DNA of 51,532 nt, taken from positions 1-51,532 of the forward strand of contig CAKZIN010000045.1 of the NCBI GenBank assembly GCA_936933955.1, in the 5' to 3' direction. Source of the stretch: an uncultured Sphingopyxis sp. GTDB taxonomy: Bacteria; Pseudomonadota; Alphaproteobacteria; Sphingomonadales; Sphingomonadaceae. Positions 42,409 to 50,156 of the stretch are shown here, in pieces. Each line of letters begins with the position of its first letter. Position 1 is the stretch's first letter. The notes below the pieces were generated by a model. It saw nothing but the letters and a program-made list of their open reading frames with translations, was not told the DNA's origin and searched no databases. The position numbers were made by a program, and so were the translations under genes.

Positions 42409-43053
42409 TCAGCCCGTCGCCTTGAGCGTACCGACCGGCGCGGGCACGAGCTTTCGCACCAGGCTTCTGAGATCGCTGAGGGTCGTGTGCCCCGCAATCA
42501 CTTCGTGATAGCCAATTCCCGCCCGACGCAGCGCCTCACGTTTTACGGCGTCGCGGGCGGCGGCGTTGCCCTGATGATGGCCCGTGCCCTGATATTCGAT
42601 GGCGTGACGTGGCCGACATTCGTCATCCATCAGCAGCAGGTCGACGCGCTTGGAGTTGATGCACCGGTAAGCCTCTGGCTTGTCGCTGCGGAGCACCTCC
42701 CCAAGCGACACCTGCGCCATCACCTGCCAGTCCGGGTTCGTGGCCAGGACCAGCGCATCGAGCTGACGAAAGAGTCTCGCCTCCGGAACGTTGAGCAGGC
42801 GCTGTGGCTGAAAATCCGATGCAAGTACGACGCGCAATTGATCGGCTGCGTCCGGTATTGCCGGGCTGAAAGATGATACTGGCGAAACATATTCGCCGCG
42901 CGCTCGGGAACGCTGGGGTTTGCCGCCGCGCCCCGATCGACGACGCTTAGAGAAGCGCGTTGTCCGGCCGCTGCGCTCGATCCACATGCCGAGCGACAGA
43001 CCGATGATCGCCGATACGAATTCCGGCGCGACAGCAATGGCGGCGTCCAACAT
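42409..43053 (-). CDS. DUF2726 domain protein with N-terminal membrane segment
   Basis: A 214-residue protein. MLDAAIAVAPEFVSAIIGLSLGMW looks like a membrane anchor, followed by a very basic stretch (SGRTTRFSKRRRSGRGGKPQRSRARGE split by small residues), then a DUF2726 core (about 75-195: SKRVDLLLMDDECRPRHAIEYQGTGHH, RDAVKREALRRAGIGYHEV). DUF2726 resembles restriction-endonuclease-like folds (D-x-n-E-Y-Q and a following K); I infer a nuclease-like fold, with no known role. The ATG at 43051 is preferred to a TTG ten codons upstream. It lies between two tRNA genes. Confidence 0.82.
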   Translation of the reverse strand: MLDAAIAVAPEFVSAIIGLSLGMWIERSGRTTRFSKRRRSGRGGKPQRSRARGEYVSPVSSFSPAIPDAADQLRVVLASDFQPQRLLNVPEARLFRQLDALVLATNPDWQVMAQVSLGEVLRSDKPEAYRCINSKRVDLLLMDDECRPRHAIEYQGTGHHQGNAAARDAVKREALRRAGIGYHEVIAGHTTLSDLRSLVRKLVPAPVGTLKATG

Positions 43054-43127
43054 GGCATCAATTTGTAGGCAAGGGGCTAACAAGGCCCTAACGCGGAGAG
43101 CCCGCGCGATCGCGACGCGAAAAGGAA

Positions 43128-43204
43128 TGGCGCACCCGAAAGGATTCGAACCTCTGACCCCCAGATTCGTAGTCTGGTGCTCTATCCAGCTGAGCTACGG
43201 GTGC
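43128..43204 (-). tRNA. tRNA-Arg (anticodon ACG)
   Basis: A 77-base reverse-strand tRNA: acceptor GCACCCG/CGGGTGC, discriminator G, encoded CCA, D-arm TAGCTCAGCTGGATAGAGCA, anticodon loop CTACGAA (anticodon ACG, expected to be deaminated to ICG), and T-arm GAGGTTCGAATCCTTT. It reads CGN codons. Confidence 0.97.
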
Positions 43205-43251
43205 GCGGTGAGCGGGCTGTTATGCGCGGTGCCGTCTGGTGGCAAGCGCTA

Positions 43252-43301
43252 AATGTGCTTTGAGGCACATTGTCGCGCCGACAGGAGCACTCACGCTCCT
43301 G
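43252..43301 (-). terminator. tandem hairpins at the ppdK 3' end
   Basis: On the minus strand CAGGAGC (43301-43295) pairs with GCTCCTG (43288-43282) around a six-base loop containing the ppdK TGA, followed by AATGTGC (43271-43265) pairing with GCACATT (43258-43252) and then TTTAGCG. Both stems are perfect 7-bp helices. The T-run is short, so termination efficiency is uncertain. Confidence 0.5.
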
Positions 43302-45951
43302 CCAAAGCCGCCTGCGCCGCCGCCAGCCGCGCGATGGGCACGCGGTAGGGGGAGGCGCTGACGTAATCGAGCCCCGCGGCTTCGCAGAAATGCACGCTCG
43401 CCGGGTCGCCGCCATGTTCGCCGCAGATGCCGAGCTTGAGGTCGGAGCGGGTCGCGCGGCCGCGGTCGCGGGCGGTGAGGATCAGTTCTCCCACCCCCTC
43501 CACGTCGAGCGTCACGAACGGGTCGGCGGGCAGCATCCCGCTCTCGACATAGGCGCCCAGAAAACGCGCGCTGTCGTCGCGGCTGATGCCGAGCGTCGTC
43601 TGCGTGAGGTCGTTGGTCCCGAACGAGAAGAATTGCGCATCGTGCGCGATGTCTCCGGCCCGCAAGGCGGCGCGGGGAAGCTCGATCATCGTGCCGACGA
43701 GATAGTCGATTCGCGCGTCAGCCTCGGCAAACACCTGCTCCGCGGCGGCGTCGATGATCCGGCGGCAGTACGCCACCTCCTCGCGCGTCGCGGCGAGCGG
43801 GATCATCACCTCGGGCAGCGGAGCGGCACCCGCCTGAGCGACCTCCAACGCCGCCTCGAAAATCGCGCGCGCCTGCATCGCGTAAATCTCCGGGTAGGTC
43901 ACCGCGAGGCGGCAGCCGCGGTGGCCGAGCATCGGATTCACCTCGTGCAGCGCCGCCGCGCGTTCGCGCAGTGTCTGCGCGGTCACGCCAGCCTGCGCCG
44001 CGACCGCCTCAAACTCCTCGTCGCCCTGCGGCAGGAATTCGTGGAGCGGGGGGTCGAGCAGGCGGATGGTGACCGGCAGCCCGGCCATGATGGTGAAGAT
44101 CTCGCGAAAGTCCTCGCGCTGCGCGGGGAGCAGACGCGCCAGCGCGGTCGCGCGGGCCGCGGCGTCGCCCGCCAGGATCATCTCGCGCACCGCGATGATG
44201 CGGTCGGCAGCGAAGAACATGTGCTCGGTGCGGCAGAGCCCGATGCCCTCCGCCCCGAACGCACGAGCGGCGCGGCAGTCCTCGGGCGTGTCGGCGTTGG
44301 TGCGCACGCGCATCCGCCGCACCTCGTCCGCCCAGCCCATCAGCGTCGCAAAGTCCGCGCCCAGCTCGGGCTCGACCATCGGCACGCGCCCCGCGAGGAG
44401 TTCGCCCGTCGCGCCGTCGATGGTGACCCAGTCGCCCTCGGCAAAGCGGCGCTCGCCAACGCGCATCGTCCCGGCGGCAGCGTCGATGACGAGCGCGCCC
44501 GCGCCCGAAACGCACGGCCGTCCCCAGCTGCGCGCGACCACCGCTGCATGGCTCGTCATCCCGCCGCGTGCGGTCACGATGCCCCGCGCGGCGTGCATGC
44601 CGCGGATGTCCTCAGGGCTCGTTTCGACGCGGCAAAGGATGACGTCATCCCCCTCCCCCGCCCGCCGCGCGGCGGTGTCGGGGTCGAACACCAGCACGCC
44701 GCTCGCCGCGCCGGGCGATGCCCGGAGGCCGCGGGTGATGAGGTCGCGCGCCGCCTTGGGGTCGAGCGTCGGGTGGAGCAGCTGGTCAAGCGCGGAGGGC
44801 TCCACGCGCTGCACCGCTTCGGCGCGGGAGATCAGCCCCTCGTTGGCCATCTCCACCGCGATGCGCACTTGCGCGCGCGCGGTGCGCTTGCCCGAGCGGG
44901 TCTGGAGCATCCACAACCGGCCGCGCTCGACGGTGAATTCGATGTCCTGCATGTCGCGGAAGTGCGTTTCGAGCGTGTCGAACACGCCGCCCAGCTCGCC
45001 GAATGCGGCGGGCATCGCCTCTTCCATGCTGAGCGGCTTGGCTCCCGCTGCCTCACGCGCGGCGCGGGTTAGATATTGCGGCGTGCGGATGCCTGCGACG
45101 ACGTCCTCGCCCTGCGCGTTGACGAGCCATTCGCCATACCAGCGCCGCTCTCCGGTGGCCGGGTCGCGCGTGAAGGCGACGCCGGTGGCGCTGTCCTCGC
45201 CGAGGTTGCCGAACACCATCGCCTGCACGTTGACCGCGGTGCCCCAGTCGTGGGGGATGGCGTTGAGCTGGCGGTAGACGCGCGCGCGTTCGCTCTCCCA
45301 ACTGTCGAACACCGCCCCGATCGCGCCCCACAGCTGTTCGCGCGGGTCGTCAGGGAAGTCGGCGCCGGTCGCATCGCGAACGATGGCGCGATACTGCTCG
45401 ACCAGCGCGCGCCAATCTTGCGCACCCATCTCCGTATCGAGGTGGAAGCCGCGGTCTTCCTTGGCGATTTCGAGCGCTTCCTCAAAGGCATGGTGGTCGA
45501 TGCCGAGCACCACGTCGCCGTACATCTGGACAAAGCGGCGGTAGCTGTCCCAGGCGAAGCGCGCATCGCCCGACGCCGCCGCCAGCCCCTCCACCGTCGC
45601 CGGCGTCAGCCCCAGGTTGAGGACGGTGTCCATCATCCCCGGCATCGACACGCGCGCGCCGGACCGCACCGAGACGAGCAGCGGGTTCGCGGGATCGCCG
45701 AAGCGTTTGCCGGTGACCGCCTCGATATGGGCGATGCCCCTCGCCACCTCGTCGTGGAGCGCCTCGGGGATGCGCCGCCCGCCCTCGACGTAAGCCGCGC
45801 AGAGCGTCGTCGGGATGGTGAAGCCCGGCGGCACCGGGAGGCCGATCGAGGCCATCTCGGCGAGGTTGGCGCCCTTGCCGCCGAGGATTTCCTTGGACCG
45901 TTCGGAGGTGGTGGCCTCGCCGCCGAACAGGTGGACGCATCCGTCGGTCAC
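43291..45951 (-). CDS. ppdK: pyruvate, phosphate dikinase
   Basis: Interconverts pyruvate, ATP and phosphate with phosphoenolpyruvate, AMP and pyrophosphate. The 886-residue protein has the N-terminal ATP-grasp domain (VHLFGGE at the start, LGGKGANLAEMASIGLPVPPGFTI, VSVRSGARVSMPGMMDTVLNLG), the swivelling phosphohistidine domain (TARGGMTSHAAVVARSWGRPCVSG, about His468) and the PEP-binding barrel ending in LGICGEHGGDP (catalytic Cys at about 843). The GTG at 45951 (MTDGCVHLFGG) aligns with family N-termini; a TTG at 45960 would add three residues. Its own leader carries the shared 26-bp motif. Confidence 0.96.
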   Translation of the reverse strand: MTDGCVHLFGGEATTSERSKEILGGKGANLAEMASIGLPVPPGFTIPTTLCAAYVEGGRRIPEALHDEVARGIAHIEAVTGKRFGDPANPLLVSVRSGARVSMPGMMDTVLNLGLTPATVEGLAAASGDARFAWDSYRRFVQMYGDVVLGIDHHAFEEALEIAKEDRGFHLDTEMGAQDWRALVEQYRAIVRDATGADFPDDPREQLWGAIGAVFDSWESERARVYRQLNAIPHDWGTAVNVQAMVFGNLGEDSATGVAFTRDPATGERRWYGEWLVNAQGEDVVAGIRTPQYLTRAAREAAGAKPLSMEEAMPAAFGELGGVFDTLETHFRDMQDIEFTVERGRLWMLQTRSGKRTARAQVRIAVEMANEGLISRAEAVQRVEPSALDQLLHPTLDPKAARDLITRGLRASPGAASGVLVFDPDTAARRAGEGDDVILCRVETSPEDIRGMHAARGIVTARGGMTSHAAVVARSWGRPCVSGAGALVIDAAAGTMRVGERRFAEGDWVTIDGATGELLAGRVPMVEPELGADFATLMGWADEVRRMRVRTNADTPEDCRAARAFGAEGIGLCRTEHMFFAADRIIAVREMILAGDAAARATALARLLPAQREDFREIFTIMAGLPVTIRLLDPPLHEFLPQGDEEFEAVAAQAGVTAQTLRERAAALHEVNPMLGHRGCRLAVTYPEIYAMQARAIFEAALEVAQAGAAPLPEVMIPLAATREEVAYCRRIIDAAAEQVFAEADARIDYLVGTMIELPRAALRAGDIAHDAQFFSFGTNDLTQTTLGISRDDSARFLGAYVESGMLPADPFVTLDVEGVGELILTARDRGRATRSDLKLGICGEHGGDPASVHFCEAAGLDYVSASPYRVPIARLAAAQAALAGA

Positions 45952-46014
45952 AGCTTCCAATCCCCTTGTCGCCGGTCATCTGCCGGATGGTACGCAGGCC
46001 GCGCGCGGCTGCGG

Positions 46015-46040
46015 AAGTTCAGGCTAAGTTCACACCAAAA
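46015..46040 (-). promoter_or_regulatory. 26-bp shared leader motif, copy upstream of ppdK
   Basis: Reverse-strand copy, identical over 26 bases to 19845-19870, with the two TGAACTT heptamers 11 bases apart. It ends 64 bases before the ppdK GTG. Just upstream on the same strand is AAAAC-ATGC-GTTTT, a small inverted repeat that could be part of a glyS terminator or of the same control region. The role is inferred only from exact conservation, matching orientation and intergenic position. Confidence 0.55.
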
Positions 46041-46064
46041 ACGCATGTTTTGCGCGGTTTTCAC

Positions 46065-48146
46065 TCACCCTTCGATCTTCGAGAAATCGGCGACGCCATG
46101 CACCGCATCGCGCAAGCGAGCGAGCAGCGCCAAGCGCCGTGTTCGCACCGCAGGATCGGGGTCGTTGACCATCACCGCCTCGAAGAACGCGTCGACCGGC
46201 GCCCGCAGGCTGGCGAGCGCTGCCATCGCCGCGGTGAAGTCCTCTGCCGCCACCGCCTCGCGCGCGCGGGGCTCGGCATCGTCCAGCGCCGCGAGCAGTA
46301 CCGCCTCTTCGGGCGCGAGATCGAGCCCCTTCCCTTCGGAGGAGGGGTAGGGGTGGGGACTATCGTCGGATGCCGCGCCCGCCGGAGAGACCCCACCCCC
46401 GGCCCCTCCCCTCAAGGGGAGGGGGGAGGCGGCGTCGCCCTCGGCCTGCTTCAATATATTGGCCGAGCGCTTGTAGGCACGCAAAAGATTGGCGCCGTCG
46501 TCGGTGCCGATGAACCCCTGCAACGCATGCACCCGCGCGAGGAGGCGAACGAGGTCGTCCTCCCCCAACGCAAACACCGCGTCGATCAAGTCATGCCGAA
46601 CCCCCGCCTCACGCTGCTGGACCTTGAGGCGGTCGGCGACAAAGTCGGCGTAAGAAGGAGAGACCGGTAGCCGGATGGCGTTCTCAAGCACCAACCGGAT
46701 CATGCCCAGCGCCGATCGCCGCAGCGCGAAGGGGTCGCGCGAGCCAGTCGGCTTTTCATCGATCGCAAAAAACTGGCCGATGCTGTCCATCTTGTCAGCG
46801 AGGGCCACCGCAATGGTGATGGGCTCGGTCGGCATCGCGTCACTCGGTCCCACCGGCTTGTAATGGTCGCGGATCGCGGCCGCGACGCTGGGGTGTTCAC
46901 CCTGAGCGAGCGCGAGGTAGCCGCCGATCGTGCCTTGCAGCTCGGGAAACTCGCCCACCATGCCGGTGACGAGGTCAGCCTTTGAAAGCGCCGCTGCTCG
47001 ACGGGCGAGTGCAGGATCGCAGCCTGGTACCACGCCCGTTGCCGCAAGCTCTTCCGCCAGCTTAGCGACGCGGTCGACCTTGTCGGCGACACTGCCGAGC
47101 TTTTCGTGGAATACGATGCGGTCGAGTTTCTTTGCCTGTTCCTCCAGCGGGACCTTAAGGTCTTGTTCCCAGAAGAAGCCCGCGTCGCTGAGGCGGGCGG
47201 CGAGGACTTTTTCGTTGCCGGCGATGACCGCCGCGCCGCCGTCGCTCGCTTCGATGTTGGCGGTGCAGACGAAGGCGTTGGCAAGCTGCCCTGCCCCATC
47301 GCGGCACACGAAATATTTCTGGTTCACCCGTGCGGTGAGCTGGATAACCTCCTGCGGCACGGCGAGGAACGACGGGTCGAAGCGCCCGAGCAGAGGCACC
47401 GGCCATTCGGTGAGGCCGGCGTTTTCGAGCACCAGCCCCTCGTCCTCGACCAGCTCGAGCCCGGCTTCCTCCGCGAGGGCCGCGGCACGTTCGCGAATGA
47501 TCGCGGCGCGTTCGTCCTGATCGACGATGACGTGCGCCGTGCGCAGCGTCTCGGCGTAGTCCTCCGCGCGCACCAGCTCGACCTCGCCGCGATGGTGAAA
47601 GCGGTGGCCGATGGTGGCGCGCCCGGAGGCGACGCCTGCGACGTCGAACGACACGACGTCGGCTCCCAGCAGCGCGACGATACGTTCCAGCGGGCGCACC
47701 CAGCGCAGCGAGGCGGTATCGATCGACGCCGCGCCCCAGCGCATCGATTTGGGCCAGGGAAAGCCGCGCACGATGGCCGGCACGATCTCCGACAGCGCTT
47801 CGGCGGCGGGGCGCCCTGCCCGCTCGATCACCGCGAAGAAAACGCCGTCGCGCTCGACCAGCTGCTCGCGGGTGAGGCCGGTCGAACGCAGGAACCCGGC
47901 GAGCGCCCGTTCGGGCGCGTTGGCCCGGGGCCCCTTGCGCTCCTCCGACACGGCAGGCGTGGCCTCGGCCACGTCGGCGACCAGCAGCGCGATCCGGCGC
48001 GGGGTGGCGTAGCTGGTGATCGCGCCGTGGCTCAGCCCCGCCTTGGCACACGCCTCGGTGAACATCTGGGTGAGATCGGCGCGCGCCTTGGCCTGCATGC
48101 GCGCGGGAATTTCCTCCGATTGGAGTTCGAGCAGGAAGCTGGTCAC
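46065..48146 (-). CDS. glyS: glycine--tRNA ligase beta subunit
   Basis: A 693-residue beta subunit of the bacterial alpha2beta2 glycyl-tRNA synthetase. It opens TSFLLELQSEEIPARM and has ATPRRIALLV, FHHRGEVELV, QKYFVC and the HD-like region FHEKLGSVADKVDR...AALSKADLVTGMVGEFPELQG, with an anticodon-binding C-terminus. Residues about 575-607 (PLPLRGGAGGG through PYPSSEGKG) are an in-frame insert encoded by a palindromic repeat element. The GTG start overlaps the glyQ stop as GTGA. Confidence 0.97.
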   Translation of the reverse strand: MTSFLLELQSEEIPARMQAKARADLTQMFTEACAKAGLSHGAITSYATPRRIALLVADVAEATPAVSEERKGPRANAPERALAGFLRSTGLTREQLVERDGVFFAVIERAGRPAAEALSEIVPAIVRGFPWPKSMRWGAASIDTASLRWVRPLERIVALLGADVVSFDVAGVASGRATIGHRFHHRGEVELVRAEDYAETLRTAHVIVDQDERAAIIRERAAALAEEAGLELVEDEGLVLENAGLTEWPVPLLGRFDPSFLAVPQEVIQLTARVNQKYFVCRDGAGQLANAFVCTANIEASDGGAAVIAGNEKVLAARLSDAGFFWEQDLKVPLEEQAKKLDRIVFHEKLGSVADKVDRVAKLAEELAATGVVPGCDPALARRAAALSKADLVTGMVGEFPELQGTIGGYLALAQGEHPSVAAAIRDHYKPVGPSDAMPTEPITIAVALADKMDSIGQFFAIDEKPTGSRDPFALRRSALGMIRLVLENAIRLPVSPSYADFVADRLKVQQREAGVRHDLIDAVFALGEDDLVRLLARVHALQGFIGTDDGANLLRAYKRSANILKQAEGDAASPLPLRGGAGGGVSPAGAASDDSPHPYPSSEGKGLDLAPEEAVLLAALDDAEPRAREAVAAEDFTAAMAALASLRAPVDAFFEAVMVNDPDPAVRTRRLALLARLRDAVHGVADFSKIEG
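46326..46424. repeat. palindromic repeat element inserted in frame in glyS
   Basis: CCCCTCCCC (46403-46411) pairs perfectly with GGGGAGGGG (46416-46424) around TCAA; a second hairpin is formed by CCCCTTCC...GGAGGAGGGG at 46326-46347; and the inner arms GGGGTGGGG (46350-46358) and CCCCACCCC (46391-46399) are complementary. Total 99 bases, 33 codons, no stop in the glyS frame. Composition and protein output (PLPLRGGAGGG...PHPYPSSEGKG) match dispersed repeats I have seen in alphaproteobacterial genomes. Confidence 0.8.
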
Positions 48147-49048
48147 GCCGCCGCCTCCGCGCCCTCGAGCCAGCCATTGTGCGCCATCCAGGCGCTGCAG
48201 CTCGCCTTGGCAAGGTCGCGCACGCGGCCGATGTAGGCCTGCCGCTCGGCGACCGAAATCACCCCGCGCGCCTGGAGCACGTTGAAGACGTGGCTCGCCT
48301 TGATCGCCTGCTCATAGGCGGGAAGCGGTAGCTTTGCCTCAAGGCAATTCTGGCATTCCGCGGTCGCCTTTTTGAACAGGTCGAACAGCGTGTCGGTGTC
48401 CGCGACCTCGAAATGCCATTTCGACATCTGCCGCTCGTTTTCGAGAAAGACGTCGCCGTAGCTCATCGCCGGGAAACCGGGACGCGCGCTGTTGAAGGCG
48501 AGGTCGAAGATCGAATCCTTGTTCTGAATATACATCGCCAGCCGCTCGAGCCCGTAGGTGAGCTCGCCCGCGACCGGCTTGCAGTCGTAGCCGCCCATCT
48601 GCTGGAAATAGGTGAACTGCGTCACCTCCATCCCGTCGCACCACACCTCCCAGCCGAGGCCCCATGCGCCCAGCGTCGGCGATTCCCAGTCGTCCTCGAC
48701 AAACCGGATGTCGTGCTTGAGCGGGTCGATGCCGATCGCGTCGAGGCTACCGAGGTAGAGTTGCTGCAGATTGGGCGGGCTCGGTTTCAGGATGACCTGA
48801 TACTGAAAATAGCTGCCGAGTCGGTTGGGGTTCTCACCGTAACGGCCGTCGGTAGGGCGGCGGCAGGGCTGGACGAAGGCGGCATTCCACGGGTCGAGCC
48901 CCAGCGCGCGCAACGTCGTCGCGGTGTGAAAAGTCCCCGCGCCCATCTCCAGATCATAGGGCTGGAGAATGACGCAGCCCTGTTCGCTCCAGTAGCGATG
49001 AAGGGTGAGGATGAGGTCCTGAAAACTCAGCGGATCGCGGTCGGCCAT
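48143..49048 (-). CDS. glyQ: glycine--tRNA ligase alpha subunit
   Basis: The catalytic alpha subunit (class II core) that activates glycine. The 301-residue protein contains SFQDLILTLHRYWSEQGCVILQPYDLEMGAGTFHTATTLRALG, FVQPCRRPTDGRYGENPNRLGSYFQYQVILKPSP, and LEVWCDGMEVTQFTYFQQMGG-like catalytic stretches. The ATG at 49046-49048 (MADRDPLSFQDL) is chosen over a TTG six codons upstream. It is translationally coupled to glyS, with which it forms the heterotetramer. Confidence 0.98.
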   Translation of the reverse strand: MADRDPLSFQDLILTLHRYWSEQGCVILQPYDLEMGAGTFHTATTLRALGLDPWNAAFVQPCRRPTDGRYGENPNRLGSYFQYQVILKPSPPNLQQLYLGSLDAIGIDPLKHDIRFVEDDWESPTLGAWGLGWEVWCDGMEVTQFTYFQQMGGYDCKPVAGELTYGLERLAMYIQNKDSIFDLAFNSARPGFPAMSYGDVFLENERQMSKWHFEVADTDTLFDLFKKATAECQNCLEAKLPLPAYEQAIKASHVFNVLQARGVISVAERQAYIGRVRDLAKASCSAWMAHNGWLEGAEAAA

Positions 49049-49148
49049 ATGCTGCGGCTTTGGCAAGCCGGGGCGGCGGGCGCAAGGTGGCGGCGCGCTC
49101 GCATCAATGTTGCGAGGTCCACAGTCTTCGCCACCGCGCCCACCGCCT

Positions 49149-49165
49149 CCCCTCGCGATGAGGGG
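49149..49165. repeat. short hairpin resembling one arm of the glyS repeat
   Basis: CCCCTC (49149-49154) pairs with GAGGGG (49160-49165) around GCGAT, followed by TGAGATCTCGC. Spacing and G/C-run pattern resemble a single hairpin of the 99-bp element in glyS. It may be a half-element or a chance G-run hairpin in the glyQ upstream region. Confidence 0.35.
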
Positions 49166-49178
49166 TGAGATCTCGCAG

Positions 49179-49224
49179 TGTCAAACAAACTTGACATGTC
49201 AGCGAATCGCGACAATATGTCAGG
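49179..49224 (+). promoter_or_regulatory. sigma-70-type promoter with TGACA/TGTCA operators for the XRE gene
   Basis: A good -35 (TTGACA, 49191-49196) and a -10-like CAATAT (49213-49218) stand 16 bases apart. TGACATGTCA (49192-49201) is a perfect palindrome covering the -35; GACA-ATA-TGTC (49211-49221) is a second inverted repeat covering the -10; and TGTCA at 49179-49183 provides a further half-site facing TGACA at 49192. The layout suggests autorepression by the XRE protein encoded 40 bases downstream. Confidence 0.65.
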
Positions 49225-49260
49225 CATGGTTTACACGGTATCTCGATCGGGTCCGAAGCG

Positions 49261-49464
49261 GTGAACAACCGTCTCCGCATCCTGCGCGCCGAGCGCAACT
49301 GGAGCCAGGCCGAGCTCGCGATGCACCTCGACGTGTCGCGTCAGGCGGTGAACGCGATCGAGACCGGCAAGCACGACCCCTCCCTCCCCCTCGCCTTTCG
49401 CATCGCGCGTCTGTTCGACGCGCGCATCGAGGAGATTTTCGATGATGGCTTTCATGGATCGTGA
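49261..49464 (+). CDS. small XRE-family HTH transcriptional regulator
   Basis: A 67-residue stand-alone Cro/CI-type helix-turn-helix: LRILRAERNWSQAELAMHLDVSRQAVNAIETGKHDPSLPLAFRIARLFDARIEEIFDD, with the recognition helix near SRQAVNAIETGKH. This compact YozG-like form usually regulates its own promoter and a neighbouring membrane-protein gene. The start is GTG at 49261 with a weak ribosome-binding site. Its last 23 bases overlap the next gene, which has GAGGAG inside this gene as its binding site, so the two are coupled. Confidence 0.92.
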   Translation: MNNRLRILRAERNWSQAELAMHLDVSRQAVNAIETGKHDPSLPLAFRIARLFDARIEEIFDDGFHGS

Positions 49465-50092
49465 GTCCGCCACCGACGGCCGAGAGGCATCGACCGGCCG
49501 CCCCCTGCTGTGGGCGACGTTGCTGTCGCTGGTGGCGGTGATGACTGCGGGGTTGGCCACCGGCCTCGCGACGGCGATGCTCGAGCGCAAGGACGAGGGG
49601 TTCAGCGCCCTGGCAACCGGTTTGTTGGCCCTTGCCGTGGTGGCGAGCATCGCAACGGCGTGGCAAGCGTGGCGGTTCTATCGCAGGGCAACCGGGGGAC
49701 CGATGGCCAAGTCGGAACGACGGTCGCTTTCGGTCATGTCGCTGGCCGCCCCGCTTGGCATGTTTGCGGGCTTTGCAGCGGTTTTGACCGGAGGTGATGC
49801 GTCGCTGTTCGGCGCCGGTCCCATCCCCGCCGCAACCGCCGTCATCCTGTCGCTCGCGGCGCTGGGAGCGGTCGCCATCAGTATATATTGGGTGCGCTCC
49901 ATCGACGAGCATGAGCGGCGCGCCCACCTGCTGGGAGCGGAGGCGGGAATTTTCGCCTTCATGACGCTGGCGCCGGTGTGGTGGTTCTGTGCCCGTGCCG
50001 GACTGCTGCCGCCCGTCGACCCACTCGGCCTCTATCTGGTGACGACCCTCCCCTACATCCTGGTTTGGCTGCGCCACCGCTATTTCGGCTGA
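49442..50092 (+). CDS. six-helix membrane protein paired with the XRE regulator
   Basis: A 216-residue protein with six predicted helices: about 22-46, 56-78, 96-118, 128-150, 162-185 and 195-212, with short polar loops and no extracytoplasmic domain. I do not recognise a named family. The RERRAHLLGAEAG-like loop before helix 5 is the most polar part. ATGs at 49442, 49445 and 49454 are all possible; the first two are best placed after GAGGAG (49430-49435). Pairing of a mini-XRE with a membrane protein suggests that the membrane protein senses or titrates the regulator, which is inference only. Confidence 0.75.
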   Translation: MMAFMDRESATDGREASTGRPLLWATLLSLVAVMTAGLATGLATAMLERKDEGFSALATGLLALAVVASIATAWQAWRFYRRATGGPMAKSERRSLSVMSLAAPLGMFAGFAAVLTGGDASLFGAGPIPAATAVILSLAALGAVAISIYWVRSIDEHERRAHLLGAEAGIFAFMTLAPVWWFCARAGLLPPVDPLGLYLVTTLPYILVWLRHRYFG

Positions 50093-50156
50093 GCGTCTGC
50101 TCAGCACCCGTTCAACTGCGGTCGCATCATTGGCGGCCGCCTCTTGGAGAGAACCG

